Assembly: GCA_903924985.1 (NCBI GenBank)
Contig: CAIYDT010000050.1
Location: 23,213-87,212, forward strand
DNA from: an uncultured Acetobacteraceae bacterium
Lineage (GTDB): Bacteria > Pseudomonadota > Alphaproteobacteria > Acetobacterales > Acetobacteraceae
DNA: 64,000 nt
Reading direction: 5' to 3'
Part shown: piece by piece, positions 50,374 through 59,605 of the stretch
Layout of the letters: each line of letters begins with the position of its first letter
Numbering within the stretch: position 1 is the stretch's first letter
Program-made: the position numbers and the translations under genes
Notes under the pieces: model-generated
What the model saw: the letters and a program-made list of their open reading frames with translations, nothing else
The model's database searches: none
What the model was told of the DNA's origin: nothing

Positions 50374-51156
50374 CTACCCCGCCCGCTCCACGATCAGCTT
50401 CTTGATCTCCGCGATCGCCTTCGCCGGGTTCAGACCCTTCGGGCAGCTATCGGTGCAGTTCATGATGGTGTGGCAGCGGTATAGCTTGAACGGGTCCTCC
50501 AGCGCATCCAACCGAGCGCCGGTGGCTTCGTCGCGGGTGTCAGCGATCCAGCGGTAGGCTTGCAGCAGCACCGCTGGCCCCAAATACCGGTCCCCGTTCC
50601 ACCAGTAGCTCGGGCAGCTCGTGGAGCAGCAGAAGCACAGGATGCATTCCCACAGGCCGTCGATCTGGGCGCGCTCTTCCTTGCTTTGCAGCCGCTCGCC
50701 GTCCGGCGGGGCTGGGCTGTCGGCCTGGATCCAGGGCTCGACGGAGCGATACTGGGCGTAAACCTGCGACAGGTCGGGCACCAGGTCCTTCACCACCGGC
50801 ATATGCGGCAGGGGGGAGATTTTCACCGCGCCCTTGCAGTCCTCGATCGGCTTCAGGCACGCCAGAGTGTTACCGCCGTCGATGTTCATGGCGCAGGAGC
50901 CGCAAATGCCCTCCCGGCAGGAACGGCGGAAGGTCAGGGTGGGATCGACCTCATTCTTGATCTTGATCAGGGCGTCCAGGACCATCGGGCCGCAGGCGTC
51001 GAGATCGACCTGGTAGGTGTCGGTGCGCGGGTTTTGCCCGTCATCCGGGCTCCAGCGGTAGATCTTGAACTCGCGCACGTTCTTGGCACCGGCCGGCGCC
51101 TTGAACGTCTGGCCGGTGCCGACGCGGCTATTCACAGGGAGGTTGAATTCGACCAT
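50374..51156 (-). CDS. sdhB: Succinate dehydrogenase iron-sulfur subunit
   Basis: The 260-residue subunit carries the three iron-sulfur clusters between FAD and quinone in complex II. The [2Fe-2S] site is Cys80, Cys85, Cys88 and Cys100 ([10 protein letters not shown] ... LAC). The [4Fe-4S] and [3Fe-4S] ligands lie in [18 protein letters not shown] and [18 protein letters not shown]. It is the last gene of sdhCDAB, 12 bases after sdhA. Confidence 0.96.
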   Translation of the reverse strand: MVEFNLPVNSRVGTGQTFKAPAGAKNVREFKIYRWSPDDGQNPRTDTYQVDLDACGPMVLDALIKIKNEVDPTLTFRRSCREGICGSCAMNIDGGNTLACLKPIEDCKGAVKISPLPHMPVVKDLVPDLSQVYAQYRSVEPWIQADSPAPPDGERLQSKEERAQIDGLWECILCFCCSTSCPSYWWNGDRYLGPAVLLQAYRWIADTRDEATGARLDALEDPFKLYRCHTIMNCTDSCPKGLNPAKAIAEIKKLIVERAG

Positions 51157-51168
51157 CGGCTCGATTCC

Positions 51169-52980
51169 TCAGTAAACGCGGGCTTTTGGCGGGAAGACGG
51201 AGACCTCGTTCGTCAGGGTCTGCATCTTCACCGGGCGGTAATCCAGCTTCACCGACCCGTCGTCGGCGCACCACGCCAAAGTGTGTTTCATCCACTCGAC
51301 ATCGTTCCGGTCCGGGAAGTCGTCGTGCGCATGGGCGCCACGGCTTTCGTGGCGGGCCTCGGCGCCGACCATGGTGGTCATGGCGTTGCCCATGAGGTTC
51401 TGGAGTTCCAAAGCCTCCAGCAGGTCGGAGTTCCAGATCAGCGACCGGTCGGACACCGCCATATCGTCCAGGCCGCGCCAGACCCGCTTCATTTCGCCCA
51501 CACCGCGCTCCAGCGTCTTGCTGTTGCGGAACACCGCCGCGTGCGCCTGCATGGTGCGCTGCATGTCCAGCCGCAGATCGGCCACCTTGGTGCCGCCCTT
51601 GGCATGCCGTGCCCAGTCGAAGCGGTCCAGCGACGCCTCCCCCGCCTTGGCCGGCAGCGACGGCTGGGTGGCGCCGGGCTTGATCAGCGACGCGGTGCGC
51701 AAGGCGGCGGCGCGGCCGAACACCACGATATCGAGCAGCGAGTTGCAGCCCAGGCGGTTGGCGCCATGGACGGACACGCAGGCGCCTTCCCCCACCGCCA
51801 TCAGGCCGGGGACGATGGCATCCGGGTTATCGCGCGTCGGGCGCAGCACCTCGGTGTGCACGTTGGTCGGCACGCCGCCCATGTTGTAGTGCACGGTCGG
51901 CAGCACCGGGATCGGGCCCTTGGTAACCTCCACGCCGGCAAACACCTTGGCGGTTTCCGAGATGCCGGGCAGCCGCTCGTGCAGCAGGTCGGCACCGAGG
52001 TGCTCCAGATGCAGCATGATGTGGTCCTTGTTCGGACCGCAGCCCCGCCCTTCGTTGATTTCGACCGTCATGGAGCGCGACACCACGTCGCGGCTGGCCA
52101 GATCCTTGGCGGTGGGGGCGTAGCGCTCCATGAAGCGCTCGCCTTCGGAGTTGGTCAGGTAGCCGCCCTCGCCGCGGGCGCCCTCGGTGATCAGGCAGCC
52201 CGCCGGGAAGATGCCGGTGGGGTGAAACTGCACGAACTCCATGTCCTGGCACGGCAGGCCGGCGCGCAGCACCATGGCATTGCCGTCCCCGGTGCAGGTG
52301 TGGGCGGAGGTGCAGGACAGGAAGGTGCGCCCGTAGCCGCCGGTCGCCAGCACCACGGTTTGCGCCCGGAAGCGGTGGATGGTGCCGTCTTCCAGGTTCC
52401 AGGCCATCACCCCGCGGCAGACGCCTTCGTCGTCCATGATCAGGTCGAGCGCGAAATACTCGATGAAGAACTCCGCGTCGTGCTTCAGGCTTTGCTGATA
52501 CAGCGTGTGCAGGATGGCGTGGCCGGTGCGGTCGGCGGCGGCGCAGGCGCGACGGGCGGGCGTGGCACCGTAATCGGTCATGTGGCCGCCGAACGGGCGC
52601 TGGTAGATCTTGCCCTCCTCGGTGCGGCTGAACGGCACGCCGAAATGCTCCAGCTCGTAGACGGCCGGGACCGCCTCGCGGCACATGTATTCGATGGCGT
52701 CCTGGTCGCCGAGCCAGTCGGACCCTTTGACGGTGTCGTACATGTGCCAGCGCCACTCATCGGCATCCATATTGCCGAGCGACGCGGCGACCCCGCCCTG
52801 TGCGGCCACGGTATGGCTGCGTGTCGGAAATACCTTGGTGATGCAGGCCGTTTTCAGCCCCGCCGCGCCCATGCCGAAAGTGGCACGCAGGCCGGAGCCG
52901 CCGGCCCCGACCACCACCACGTCGTAGGTGTGATCAACGATGTTATAAGCGCCATAGGAGGGCTTCGAGATTGCGTTCAT
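51169..52980 (-). CDS. sdhA: Succinate dehydrogenase flavoprotein subunit
   Basis: The 603-residue catalytic subunit oxidises succinate to fumarate. It has the FAD-binding [12 protein letters not shown], the covalent-FAD histidine in [10 protein letters not shown], the HPTGI active-site segment, and the active-site arginine region near the C-terminus ([13 protein letters not shown] in place of the usual SRGAHAR..DYP; it reads [14 protein letters not shown]). It lies between sdhD and sdhB. Confidence 0.96.
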   Translation of the reverse strand: MNAISKPSYGAYNIVDHTYDVVVVGAGGSGLRATFGMGAAGLKTACITKVFPTRSHTVAAQGGVAASLGNMDADEWRWHMYDTVKGSDWLGDQDAIEYMCREAVPAVYELEHFGVPFSRTEEGKIYQRPFGGHMTDYGATPARRACAAADRTGHAILHTLYQQSLKHDAEFFIEYFALDLIMDDEGVCRGVMAWNLEDGTIHRFRAQTVVLATGGYGRTFLSCTSAHTCTGDGNAMVLRAGLPCQDMEFVQFHPTGIFPAGCLITEGARGEGGYLTNSEGERFMERYAPTAKDLASRDVVSRSMTVEINEGRGCGPNKDHIMLHLEHLGADLLHERLPGISETAKVFAGVEVTKGPIPVLPTVHYNMGGVPTNVHTEVLRPTRDNPDAIVPGLMAVGEGACVSVHGANRLGCNSLLDIVVFGRAAALRTASLIKPGATQPSLPAKAGEASLDRFDWARHAKGGTKVADLRLDMQRTMQAHAAVFRNSKTLERGVGEMKRVWRGLDDMAVSDRSLIWNSDLLEALELQNLMGNAMTTMVGAEARHESRGAHAHDDFPDRNDVEWMKHTLAWCADDGSVKLDYRPVKMQTLTNEVSVFPPKARVY

Positions 52981-53004
52981 GGGATAAAATCTCCTCCGCG
53001 CGCG

Positions 53005-53409
53005 TTACAGGCCAAGCTTCAGGACGGAGACGATGCAGGCCAGCGCCAGAAGGACGCAGGCCGCTTTCATCGCCAGGACCGAAGCCAGCTTGAGCGCGTG
53101 GTCGTGCACGTAGTCCTCGAGCACCACCTGCAAACCGAGCTGCAAGTGATGGAAAGTGGCGGCGATCAAAGCGAGCATAAGCACCAGCGGCACGGGGGCG
53201 GAGAGCCACCCCACAATTGCGTGCTGCTCGGCGCCTTGCAGCCGGATGACGGCGCAGATGAACCATAGGGTCAGCGGCACCAGCGCCACCGAGGTCAGCC
53301 GCTGCGCCCACCAATGCGCCGCCCCGGCCCTCGCCGAACCCAGACCGCGTGCACGCCCGAGGGGGGAGCGCAGCATGTCCACATGCGGCGCGTTGCTTGT
53401 GTCTGCCAT
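53005..53409 (-). CDS. sdhD: Succinate dehydrogenase membrane anchor subunit
   Basis: The 134-residue membrane subunit has three hydrophobic helices and the heme/quinone region ATFHHLQLGLQVVLEDYVHDH. It anchors SdhAB to the inner membrane. The ATG at 53409 with GGAG upstream leaves 10 bases after the sdhC stop; a longer start at 53427 would overlap sdhC. Confidence 0.93.
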   Translation of the reverse strand: MADTSNAPHVDMLRSPLGRARGLGSARAGAAHWWAQRLTSVALVPLTLWFICAVIRLQGAEQHAIVGWLSAPVPLVLMLALIAATFHHLQLGLQVVLEDYVHDHALKLASVLAMKAACVLLALACIVSVLKLGL

Positions 53410-53419
53410 GTTCGTGCTC

Positions 53420-53851
53420 CTACCCAACCGCCAAGGCGATAATCCAGGTGCCCACCGTCAGCACCACGGTGGCACCGACGACCACCCAGGCGGAGCGGTC
53501 GTACTCGGCCTTTTCGTAGCCACGCCCGGTATCCATCCACAAATGACGGATACCCGTGCAGAGGTGGTAGAACAGCGCCGCGGACCAGCCGAACAGCATC
53601 AGGCGGCCGATAATGGTGCCCATGAACCATTGGGCGCGGGCAAAGGATTCCTCGGAGTGCGCGGCGGCAACCAGCCACCACGTCATCATCAAAGTGCCCA
53701 CGCCCAGGGCGCAGCCCGAGGCTCGGTGCAAAATGGACAGCGCCATGCTGATAGGCCAGCGATGGATCTGAAGATGCGGGGACAAGGGCCGGCGGACCAG
53801 CTTGCCGTCCGTGTTGCGCGCCACCATCAGCGCGTCGCGTACGTCTCTCAC
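53420..53851 (-). CDS. sdhC: Succinate dehydrogenase cytochrome b556 subunit
   Basis: The 143-residue membrane subunit has the family sequence RPLSPHLQIHRWPISMALSILHRASG, containing quinone-site residues, and the heme-ligand histidine region LCTGIRHLWMD. I chose the GTG start at 53851 because GGAG lies 6-7 bases before it; a TTG at 53863 and an ATG at 53827 are alternatives. It is the first gene of sdhCDAB. Confidence 0.92.
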   Translation of the reverse strand: MRDVRDALMVARNTDGKLVRRPLSPHLQIHRWPISMALSILHRASGCALGVGTLMMTWWLVAAAHSEESFARAQWFMGTIIGRLMLFGWSAALFYHLCTGIRHLWMDTGRGYEKAEYDRSAWVVVGATVVLTVGTWIIALAVG

Positions 53852-53910
53852 GGATCGCTCCAATTCTGCTGGCGCGCGGAGGGATTCGTGCCGGGCGCCG
53901 TGTGTTGGGT

Positions 53911-53939
53911 TGATTACCGTGCTGTTAGGTGAGGGTCAA
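53911..53939 (-). promoter_or_regulatory. Sigma70-like promoter of sdhCDAB
   Basis: On the minus strand TTGACC (53939-53934) is followed after 17 bases by TAATCA (53916-53911), about 60 bases before the sdhC start. Confidence 0.55.
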
Positions 53940-53940
53940 C

Positions 53941-53968
53941 GCGAGGGGGTTTGGGCGAGGGGGTTTGG
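53941..53968. repeat. Two tandem copies of a 14-bp G-rich unit
   Basis: The unit gcgagggggtttgg occurs twice without change directly upstream of the sdh promoter. No function is evident. Confidence 0.8.
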
Positions 53969-54035
53969 GCCGGCTGGCACTGGGTCGTACCGACGACCTC
54001 CCGCCTCCCTCACCCTCGGGGACCGCTGCCGCCCC

Positions 54036-54049
54036 CTGATCCAGATCAA
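54036..54049. promoter_or_regulatory. FNR/FixK-type site
   Basis: The sequence CTGATCCAGATCAA differs in one position from the consensus TTGAT-N4-ATCAA of FNR/FixK/CRP-like regulators. It lies 72 bases before the MFS gene at 54121 and about 100 bases upstream of the sdh promoter, so either could be controlled by oxygen or nitric oxide status. Confidence 0.35.
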
Positions 54050-54120
54050 AGCGGCGCTGCCATCAGACGCGTCAGGTTAACCTCGCCAGCACATAAACGC
54101 CGGCCCGAGGGAGAACGACC

Positions 54121-55437
54121 GTGAACCCATCCCAGGCCCAGGCACTGGAAAAAGCCATTCTGCGCAAGGTCTACCTGCGCCTGGTGCCGTACTGCTTCCT
54201 GCTTTACATCCTGTGCTACATCGACCGGATCAACGTCAGCTTCGCGGCGTTGACGATGAACAAGGACATCGGGCTGACGGCCTACTTCTATGGCCTCGCC
54301 GCCGGGGCGTTCTTCTGGGGCTATTGCCTGCTGGAGGTTCCCTCCAACATCATCCTGGAGAAGGTCGGCGCGCGGATCTGGATCACGCGCATCATGATCA
54401 CCTGGGGGCTGCTATCGGCAGCCACCGCCTTCGCCGTCGGCCCCTGGAGCTTCTTCACGATCCGCGTGCTACTCGGCGTGGCGGAGGCCGGGCTGTTCCC
54501 TGGCATGTTGCTGTATTTCCACCGCTGGTTCCCGCAACGCCATCGCGCTCGGGTGGTCGCCGGGTTCCTGATCGGGATCCCGCTCTCGACCGCGATCGGC
54601 GCGCCGCTGTCGACCGCGTTCCTGCAACTGGACGGCATCCTCGGCCTGCATGGCTGGCAGTGGATGTATTTGGGGGAGGGCATTCCCACCGCGCTGATCG
54701 GCGTGTCCGTCTGGTTCTTGCTGACAGAACGGCCGAGCGAGGCGAAGTGGCTGAAGCCGGAGGAGCGCGCCTGGCTGGACGGTGTGCTGGCGGAGGAACG
54801 GCGGATGGTCGAATCCGTTCGGGTCCACTCCATCTGGTCCGCGATGGCCAACCCCAAGGTATGGGTGCTGACATTGATCTTCGGTGGCATCGGCATGGCC
54901 GGCGTCGGCCTGATCCTGTTCCTGCCCCAGATCCTGAAGGGCCAGGGCATGACGGACACGCGGGCCGGGCTGCTGACCGCCGTGCCCTACGTGTTTGGCA
55001 CCCTCGGGATGGTGGCGTGCGGCTGGATATCCGACCGTACCAAGGACCGGTTCTGGGTTTTGACCATCACCTGCGGCTGCGCGTGCCTGGGTCTGGTGTT
55101 GGGCGCCGTGCTGCGCGACAGCCTGTGGGTACTGGCGGCGTTTTCCCTCGCGACGGTCGGGTTCTACGGCATGAAGGCGCCGTTCTGGCCGATACCATCG
55201 ACGTTCCTGACCGGGCCGGCTTTGGCGGCGGGGCTGGCGTTCATTAACTCGCTTGGGAATTTTATGGGGTATTTGGGGCCGATCGCGGTGGGATATGCGA
55301 AGGACGCGACCGGCAGCTTCGAGGTGGGGTTGTATGTGCTGGCCGGCGCCGCCGCGATCTCCTGCGCCACGGCGTTGGGTTGCGCGCTGTGGCTGCCGAA
55401 GCCGGTTAGGCCGCCGGCCCTTGCGTTGGGGGATTGA
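54121..55437 (+). CDS. MFS transporter (anion:cation symporter family)
   Basis: The 438-residue membrane transporter has 12 helices and features of the ACS family (phthalate, tartrate, glucarate): RLVPYCFLLYILCYIDRINVSFAAL, GYCLLEVPSNIILEKVGARIWITRIMITWG and GVAEAGLFPGMLLYFHRWFP. It starts with GTG; GAGGGAGAA lies just upstream. It faces away from sdhC across a 269-base regulatory region. Confidence 0.88.
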   Translation: MNPSQAQALEKAILRKVYLRLVPYCFLLYILCYIDRINVSFAALTMNKDIGLTAYFYGLAAGAFFWGYCLLEVPSNIILEKVGARIWITRIMITWGLLSAATAFAVGPWSFFTIRVLLGVAEAGLFPGMLLYFHRWFPQRHRARVVAGFLIGIPLSTAIGAPLSTAFLQLDGILGLHGWQWMYLGEGIPTALIGVSVWFLLTERPSEAKWLKPEERAWLDGVLAEERRMVESVRVHSIWSAMANPKVWVLTLIFGGIGMAGVGLILFLPQILKGQGMTDTRAGLLTAVPYVFGTLGMVACGWISDRTKDRFWVLTITCGCACLGLVLGAVLRDSLWVLAAFSLATVGFYGMKAPFWPIPSTFLTGPALAAGLAFINSLGNFMGYLGPIAVGYAKDATGSFEVGLYVLAGAAAISCATALGCALWLPKPVRPPALALGD

Positions 55438-55502
55438 GGGTTAAGCAGATTCCGCTTGGTTAACCAACGCTTGCGTGTGCCTCGCCCGCCGCACGGATCA
55501 CG

Positions 55503-55631
55503 ATGTACGTGTTCGAGAGCATGGACAAACTGCGTGCCTGGCAGAACGCTCCGGAGCAGAAGGACCTCGCCCTGCTTCGTGACCGCTCCTCCGATTTTCA
55601 CGCGTTCGCGGTCGAAGGACTGGCGAACTAA
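55503..55631 (+). pseudogene. DUF1330-family protein, C-terminal fragment
   Basis: Forty-two codons (MYVFESMDKLRAWQNAPEQ, then LALLRDRSSDFHAFAVEGLAN) match the second half of DUF1330 proteins, which are normally about 95 residues. The N-terminal strand and helix are missing, and no good ribosome-binding site is present. It sits in the 311-base gap after the MFS gene. Confidence 0.6.
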
Positions 55632-55748
55632 CCGAACAGACCCTTCGTCCCGTCAGCCGGATACGGTGTGGCGGGGCGGTGCCGGGAAAAAGGGAACCTG
55701 CCATGACCGGAATACCCATGATCGACCCCATCGCCGCGACCGGACCGG

Positions 55749-56507
55749 TCAGGACGCTGTTCGGCATCGCCGCGGTGATTTCTTCGCCTGGATCGCTACG
55801 AAAGCGGCGCCGAGCGTTGTCACTTCGCCCAGCGCGGGGTCGAGCGGCGCCATCGCGCGAGCCAACGCGGTCCAGGGGGGAAAGAAAATCGCGCCCTTGA
55901 CTGAAACGACCGTGAGGCCAGCGCCCATCATCATCCCCTGAAGCTCTTTCGCTGTCCGGAACCGGGCTGCGCGCCACAGCCGCGCTCCGAGCCAGCCGCG
56001 AATACGCCGGCGTGCGGCCCAGATGCTCCATTTTCCGAGATCGCCGATGATCAGCCGCCCGCCGGGGCGCAGCACGCGTGCCATCTCCCGGATCGCGTCG
56101 CCAGCGTCGGGGACGAAGGTAAGGACGGTGATGCAGGTCACGATATCGAAGCTGTTGTCCGGAAACGGCAGAGTCTGGGATCGGGCGACCGCGAAGCCGA
56201 TGCGGGTATCGCCGCCGATCGTCCGGGCGCTGGCTCGTGCGATCATGCGCGCGTCGGGATCGCATCCGGTGACCCGGGCGGCACCCGCCTGGGCGCAGGC
56301 CAGCGCCAAAGTGCCATCGCCGCAGCCGACGTCGAGAACGGAGCAATTTCGCAGTGTACCGGTTAGCCGAAAGATAAGACGATGTTCGAGAGCCTCGGTG
56401 ATCTCCCCGAGGGAAGAGCCTCGCCAACCGGCATAGATGGCAGGACCAAACTGGCCGGCATCCGGCTCGCTTCGCATGACGGACTCAGTCCGGGATCGGA
56501 CAGGCAT
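55749..56507 (-). CDS. Class I SAM-dependent methyltransferase
   Basis: The 252-residue methyltransferase has VLDVGCGDGTLALACAQAGA (SAM motif I), GCDPDARMIARA, the PFPDNSFDIVTCITVLTFVPD stretch and REMARVLRPGGRLIIGDLG, as in the UbiE/COQ5-like group. No targeting sequence is seen. The start overlaps the stop of the thiamine-binding-like gene upstream by about 20 bases; a later ATG at 56477 is possible. The substrate is unknown. Confidence 0.82.
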   Translation of the reverse strand: MPVRSRTESVMRSEPDAGQFGPAIYAGWRGSSLGEITEALEHRLIFRLTGTLRNCSVLDVGCGDGTLALACAQAGAARVTGCDPDARMIARASARTIGGDTRIGFAVARSQTLPFPDNSFDIVTCITVLTFVPDAGDAIREMARVLRPGGRLIIGDLGKWSIWAARRRIRGWLGARLWRAARFRTAKELQGMMMGAGLTVVSVKGAIFFPPWTALARAMAPLDPALGEVTTLGAAFVAIQAKKSPRRCRTAS

Positions 56508-56733
56508 TCGAAAGGGTTAGCGTCATCACGACGTGCCCCATCTCGGACGCGCGCGCGAAGGCTTCCTGGAGGGCCGCGAAGACGGCTTGGTCCTCTCCGA
56601 CGACATAGGTACTCATCGGACCTGGTTCGGATCGAAGCCCGTGATCGCGCAACGCCTGCCGCACCGCTTCGACCGCGGGGGTGAGATGTTCCTGGCGCAG
56701 CGGGTAGATGGCGATTTGGGCGCTGACGCTCAT
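56485..56733 (-). CDS. Thiamine-binding / MTH1187-YkoF-like protein
   Basis: The 82-residue ferredoxin-like domain (SVSAQIAIYPLRQEHLTPAV, GLRSEPGPMSTYVVGE, ALQEAFARASEMG) matches the MTH1187/YkoF superfamily, whose members bind thiamine or hydroxymethylpyrimidine compounds. GGAGGGG precedes the ATG at 56733. It is coupled to the methyltransferase and lies 16 bases after the 171-residue unknown protein. Confidence 0.78.
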   Translation of the reverse strand: MSVSAQIAIYPLRQEHLTPAVEAVRQALRDHGLRSEPGPMSTYVVGEDQAVFAALQEAFARASEMGHVVMTLTLSNACPIPD

Positions 56734-56749
56734 CGCACCCCTCCGGCAA

Positions 56750-57265
56750 TCAAGTGACGCCGGTGCCGCGCAGCACTTTCTGGGCGATGGCAAGCAGGTG
56801 TTTCTCGACGAACCCACTCGTGACGCCATCCAATTCGCACTGATCGATCATCCCGACATGGCCGCCGAGGAAGGGCAGGATGGAGTTCTCATGCACCAGA
56901 ACCCTGTTGTTGGCGGGGTCGGCGATGAACGTGAGCGCTGGCGTGGTAACGGGAAAGCCGTGGGTTTCCGGATCGGTCAGCACATGGAATTCAAACGCGA
57001 TGCTGGACGGCGTGATCTTGCCGTCGGACGCGGTACCGCGGCGGGTCACGACGATCTCGGACCGCAGGCCATGGTCATGCATCATGCCACGCAGGCTCGT
57101 CATAACGGGTCCGATGACGTCCTTCGCACACGCGCTGAACCCGTTGTCGAATTCCTGCTCCCTGACCGCCCGTTCAACCCCGGGGGTGACCGCCCGGAGG
57201 AAATCGCGATCGTGCTCCGAGAGAAGCTGCCTGAACGAACGCTCGGTTTCTTTCCGCATGGTCAT
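56750..57265 (-). CDS. Uncharacterised protein, first gene of a three-gene group
   Basis: The 171-residue soluble protein starts with a helical, charged part (MTMRKETERSFRQLLSEHDRD), followed by a beta-rich part (EIVVTRRG, IAFEFHVLTD, TPALTFIADPANNRVLVHENSI) and a C-terminal helix. No signal peptide or known motif is visible. It heads an operon with the thiamine-binding-like and methyltransferase genes. Function unknown. Confidence 0.65.
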   Translation of the reverse strand: MTMRKETERSFRQLLSEHDRDFLRAVTPGVERAVREQEFDNGFSACAKDVIGPVMTSLRGMMHDHGLRSEIVVTRRGTASDGKITPSSIAFEFHVLTDPETHGFPVTTPALTFIADPANNRVLVHENSILPFLGGHVGMIDQCELDGVTSGFVEKHLLAIAQKVLRGTGVT

Positions 57266-57546
57266 AGCCCCTATGCTTGGCGGTTACCTGCTTAACGGCC
57301 GTAGTTACGGCCAGCGGCCGTACAATGCATTGACGTGAGTCAACCGGTGTCGAAGGGTACGCCGGGGCTAATTGTAACCGCTTTGATCCTTTGCCGGATT
57401 GCCCTGCCCCGGACCGACGACCGCATAGGCGGCGGGGGCGGTTTCAGGCGGTCCGCGGGCACGGTGGTCTCTCCGCAAGAACGCCAAAGGTTCGCGCCGC
57501 GCATGGCCTATACGCGAGGGCCACAATCCGCCAGATTGACTGAGCC
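57266..57546. other. Divergent intergenic region upstream of the MocR regulator
   Basis: About 280 bases between the start of the unknown protein and the MocR-type regulator. No gene is apparent. It should hold the two divergent promoters; I see no convincing operator. Confidence 0.3.
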
Positions 57547-58944
57547 ATGATCACCATCGCCCTCGACCCCGACGACACGGCCGCGCTGTACCAGCAGATC
57601 GCCAACCGCGTGCGCGCCGCCGTGGTGGCCGGCACCCTCGCCCCCGGCACCCGCCTGCCCAGCAGCCGAGCGCTATCGGCGCAGTTGGGCGTCGCTCGGG
57701 GCACGGTGGACGCGGCGTATGCGGTGCTGTCGGGCGAAGGCGCGGTGGAAATCCGCGGTGCCAGCGGCACCATCGTTTCCCGTCAGGTCGGCGCGCGGCC
57801 GGAAGCCCCGGTGCAGAGCAGCATGTTTTTGGCCCCAAAGAAGGCGACACCGGCACCAGCCCCCCTGCCCTTCCGCATGGGACTGCCCGCGCTGGACGCT
57901 TTTCCGCGCAAGCTGTGGTCCGGGCTGAGCGTGCGGGCCGCCCGCGCGATGCAGCCGAACGACCTGAACTACCCCGACCCCGCCGGCTACGTGCCTCTGC
58001 GGCAAGCCATCGCGGCCTACCTGCGTGTGTCGCGCGGCTTCGCGTGCCGCCCCGAGCAGGTGCTGATCACTGCCGGTTTCCAGGGTGCGCTGGCCTTGGT
58101 GCGGCACGCGCTGCTACGCCACGGCGACGCGGTGTGGGTCGAGGACCCAGGCTACGCCCAGGCCCGCCAGGCGCTGGAGGCCGGCGGCGTGAAACTCGTG
58201 CCCGTACGGGTGGACCGCGACGGGTTGCGGGTGTCCGCCGGCATGACCGCCGCGCCGCGCGCCCGCCTGGCGCTGGTGACGCCCACGCATCAATGCCCTC
58301 TCGGCGTGTCCTTGTCGCTGCCCCGCCGCCTGGCCCTGCTGGCTTGGGCGGCGGACGCCGATGCATGGGTGCTGGAGGACGATTACGACAGCGAATTCCG
58401 CTACACCGGCCACCCTCTGCCGGCGTTGAAAAGCCTGGATCGCGGCGACCGCGTGCTGTTCGCCGGCAGCTTCAGCAAGGTGCTGCACCCGGCCCTGCGG
58501 CTCGGCTATCTGGTGGTGCCGGAGGAACTGTCCGACGCCTTCCAGCGCGCCAGCCGACTGCTGACCGCCGGACAACCGCTGCTGGGACAGCACATCGTCG
58601 CAAGCCTCATGGAGCAGGGCCATTTCGCCCGCCATTTGCGCCGCATGCGGGGTTTATACGCCGACCGCCGTAAGGCCCTCGCCGCGTCGCTGGCGGATGT
58701 GCTGGGCGACAAGGTCGCGATCGAATTGGAGGCCGGCGGCATGCATTTGCTCACCCGCTTCCCCGGCGCGGCCAACGATGGCGTGCTGGTGCGCCGGGCG
58801 GCGAAGGCTGGGTTGGCCCCGACCGCACTGTCCGGGCTGACGATGGCGCACGATTGCGGCCAGGGCCTGCTACTGAATTTTGCTAATCTGCCGGTGGAGG
58901 CCACCCAGGACGCGGTCGGCCGGCTCGCCAGCGCGATCGCCTGA
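57547..58944 (+). CDS. MocR/PdxR-type GntR-family regulator with aminotransferase domain
   Basis: The 465-residue protein has an N-terminal GntR winged helix (LYQQIANRVRAAVVAGTLAPGTRLPSSRALSAQLG) and a C-terminal fold-type-I aminotransferase-like domain that binds pyridoxal phosphate through Lys311 (GSFSK). The DDYDSEFRY segment contains the PLP-ring aspartate. Family members regulate vitamin B6, GABA or taurine genes. Possible targets here are the adjacent polyamine transporter or the divergent three-gene group. Confidence 0.9.
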   Translation: MITIALDPDDTAALYQQIANRVRAAVVAGTLAPGTRLPSSRALSAQLGVARGTVDAAYAVLSGEGAVEIRGASGTIVSRQVGARPEAPVQSSMFLAPKKATPAPAPLPFRMGLPALDAFPRKLWSGLSVRAARAMQPNDLNYPDPAGYVPLRQAIAAYLRVSRGFACRPEQVLITAGFQGALALVRHALLRHGDAVWVEDPGYAQARQALEAGGVKLVPVRVDRDGLRVSAGMTAAPRARLALVTPTHQCPLGVSLSLPRRLALLAWAADADAWVLEDDYDSEFRYTGHPLPALKSLDRGDRVLFAGSFSKVLHPALRLGYLVVPEELSDAFQRASRLLTAGQPLLGQHIVASLMEQGHFARHLRRMRGLYADRRKALAASLADVLGDKVAIELEAGGMHLLTRFPGAANDGVLVRRAAKAGLAPTALSGLTMAHDCGQGLLLNFANLPVEATQDAVGRLASAIA

Positions 58945-58945
58945 C

Positions 58946-59605
58946 ATGTGCGGGCGTTACGCCGCTTTCCTTCCGGCCGATGCGATGGCTGCTTTGTTTC
59001 AGATCCCCAGCCCCATGCCGAATTGGGCGCCGACCTGGAACATGGCGCCCACACGATCGGCCCCGGTGGTGCGCATGCACCCCGAATTGCGGGAGCGGCG
59101 GCTGGACCTGCTGCGCTGGGGCCTGGTGCCGCACTGGATCGAGGACCTCAAGGAAACCCGCCAGCCAATCAATGCAAGATCGGAAACGCTGGCCTCCACA
59201 CCCCTGTTTCGCGACGCCTACGCGCGGCGGCGATGCCTGGTGCCGGCCGATGCGTTCTACGAATGGCAAGTGTCGGACGACGGGAAACTTCCCTGGGCCA
59301 TCGCCCGCGAGGACGGCGCCCCGCTGGTGTTCGGCGGCTTGTGGGAGGGGTGGCGCGGGCCGGACGGCACCGTGATCCGCAGCTTCGTCATTGCCACGAC
59401 CAGCGCCTGCCCCACGCTTCGCCGGCTGCATGAGCGTATGCCGGTGGTGCTGGAGAAGGAAGACTGGCCGCTGTGGCTGGGCGAAACTCAGGGTGAGGTG
59501 TCGCGGTTGCTGCGCCCGTCCGCGGCCCGATTCCGGATCTGGCGGGTCGGGACGGCGGTGAACAACGTGCGAAACGATTCACCGGCGTTGCTGGAACCGG
59601 CCTGA
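58946..59605 (+). CDS. SRAP-domain (YedK/HMCES-like) protein
   Basis: The 219-residue SOS-response-associated peptidase crosslinks to abasic sites in single-stranded DNA through Cys2. The active-site residues are in place: Cys2 (in MCGRY), Asn76 (in NARSE), Glu106 (in FYEW) and His162 (in LHERMP). The ATG at 58946 is required because Cys2 must follow the initiator methionine. It starts directly after the MocR stop. Confidence 0.93.
   Translation: MCGRYAAFLPADAMAALFQIPSPMPNWAPTWNMAPTRSAPVVRMHPELRERRLDLLRWGLVPHWIEDLKETRQPINARSETLASTPLFRDAYARRRCLVPADAFYEWQVSDDGKLPWAIAREDGAPLVFGGLWEGWRGPDGTVIRSFVIATTSACPTLRRLHERMPVVLEKEDWPLWLGETQGEVSRLLRPSAARFRIWRVGTAVNNVRNDSPALLEPA

Noticed and set aside
50168..50557. 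Plus-strand frame overlapping the 3' end of sdhB
   Set aside because: Most of it is opposite sdhB, which is certain. Only the first 60 codons look protein-like and they match no family I know.
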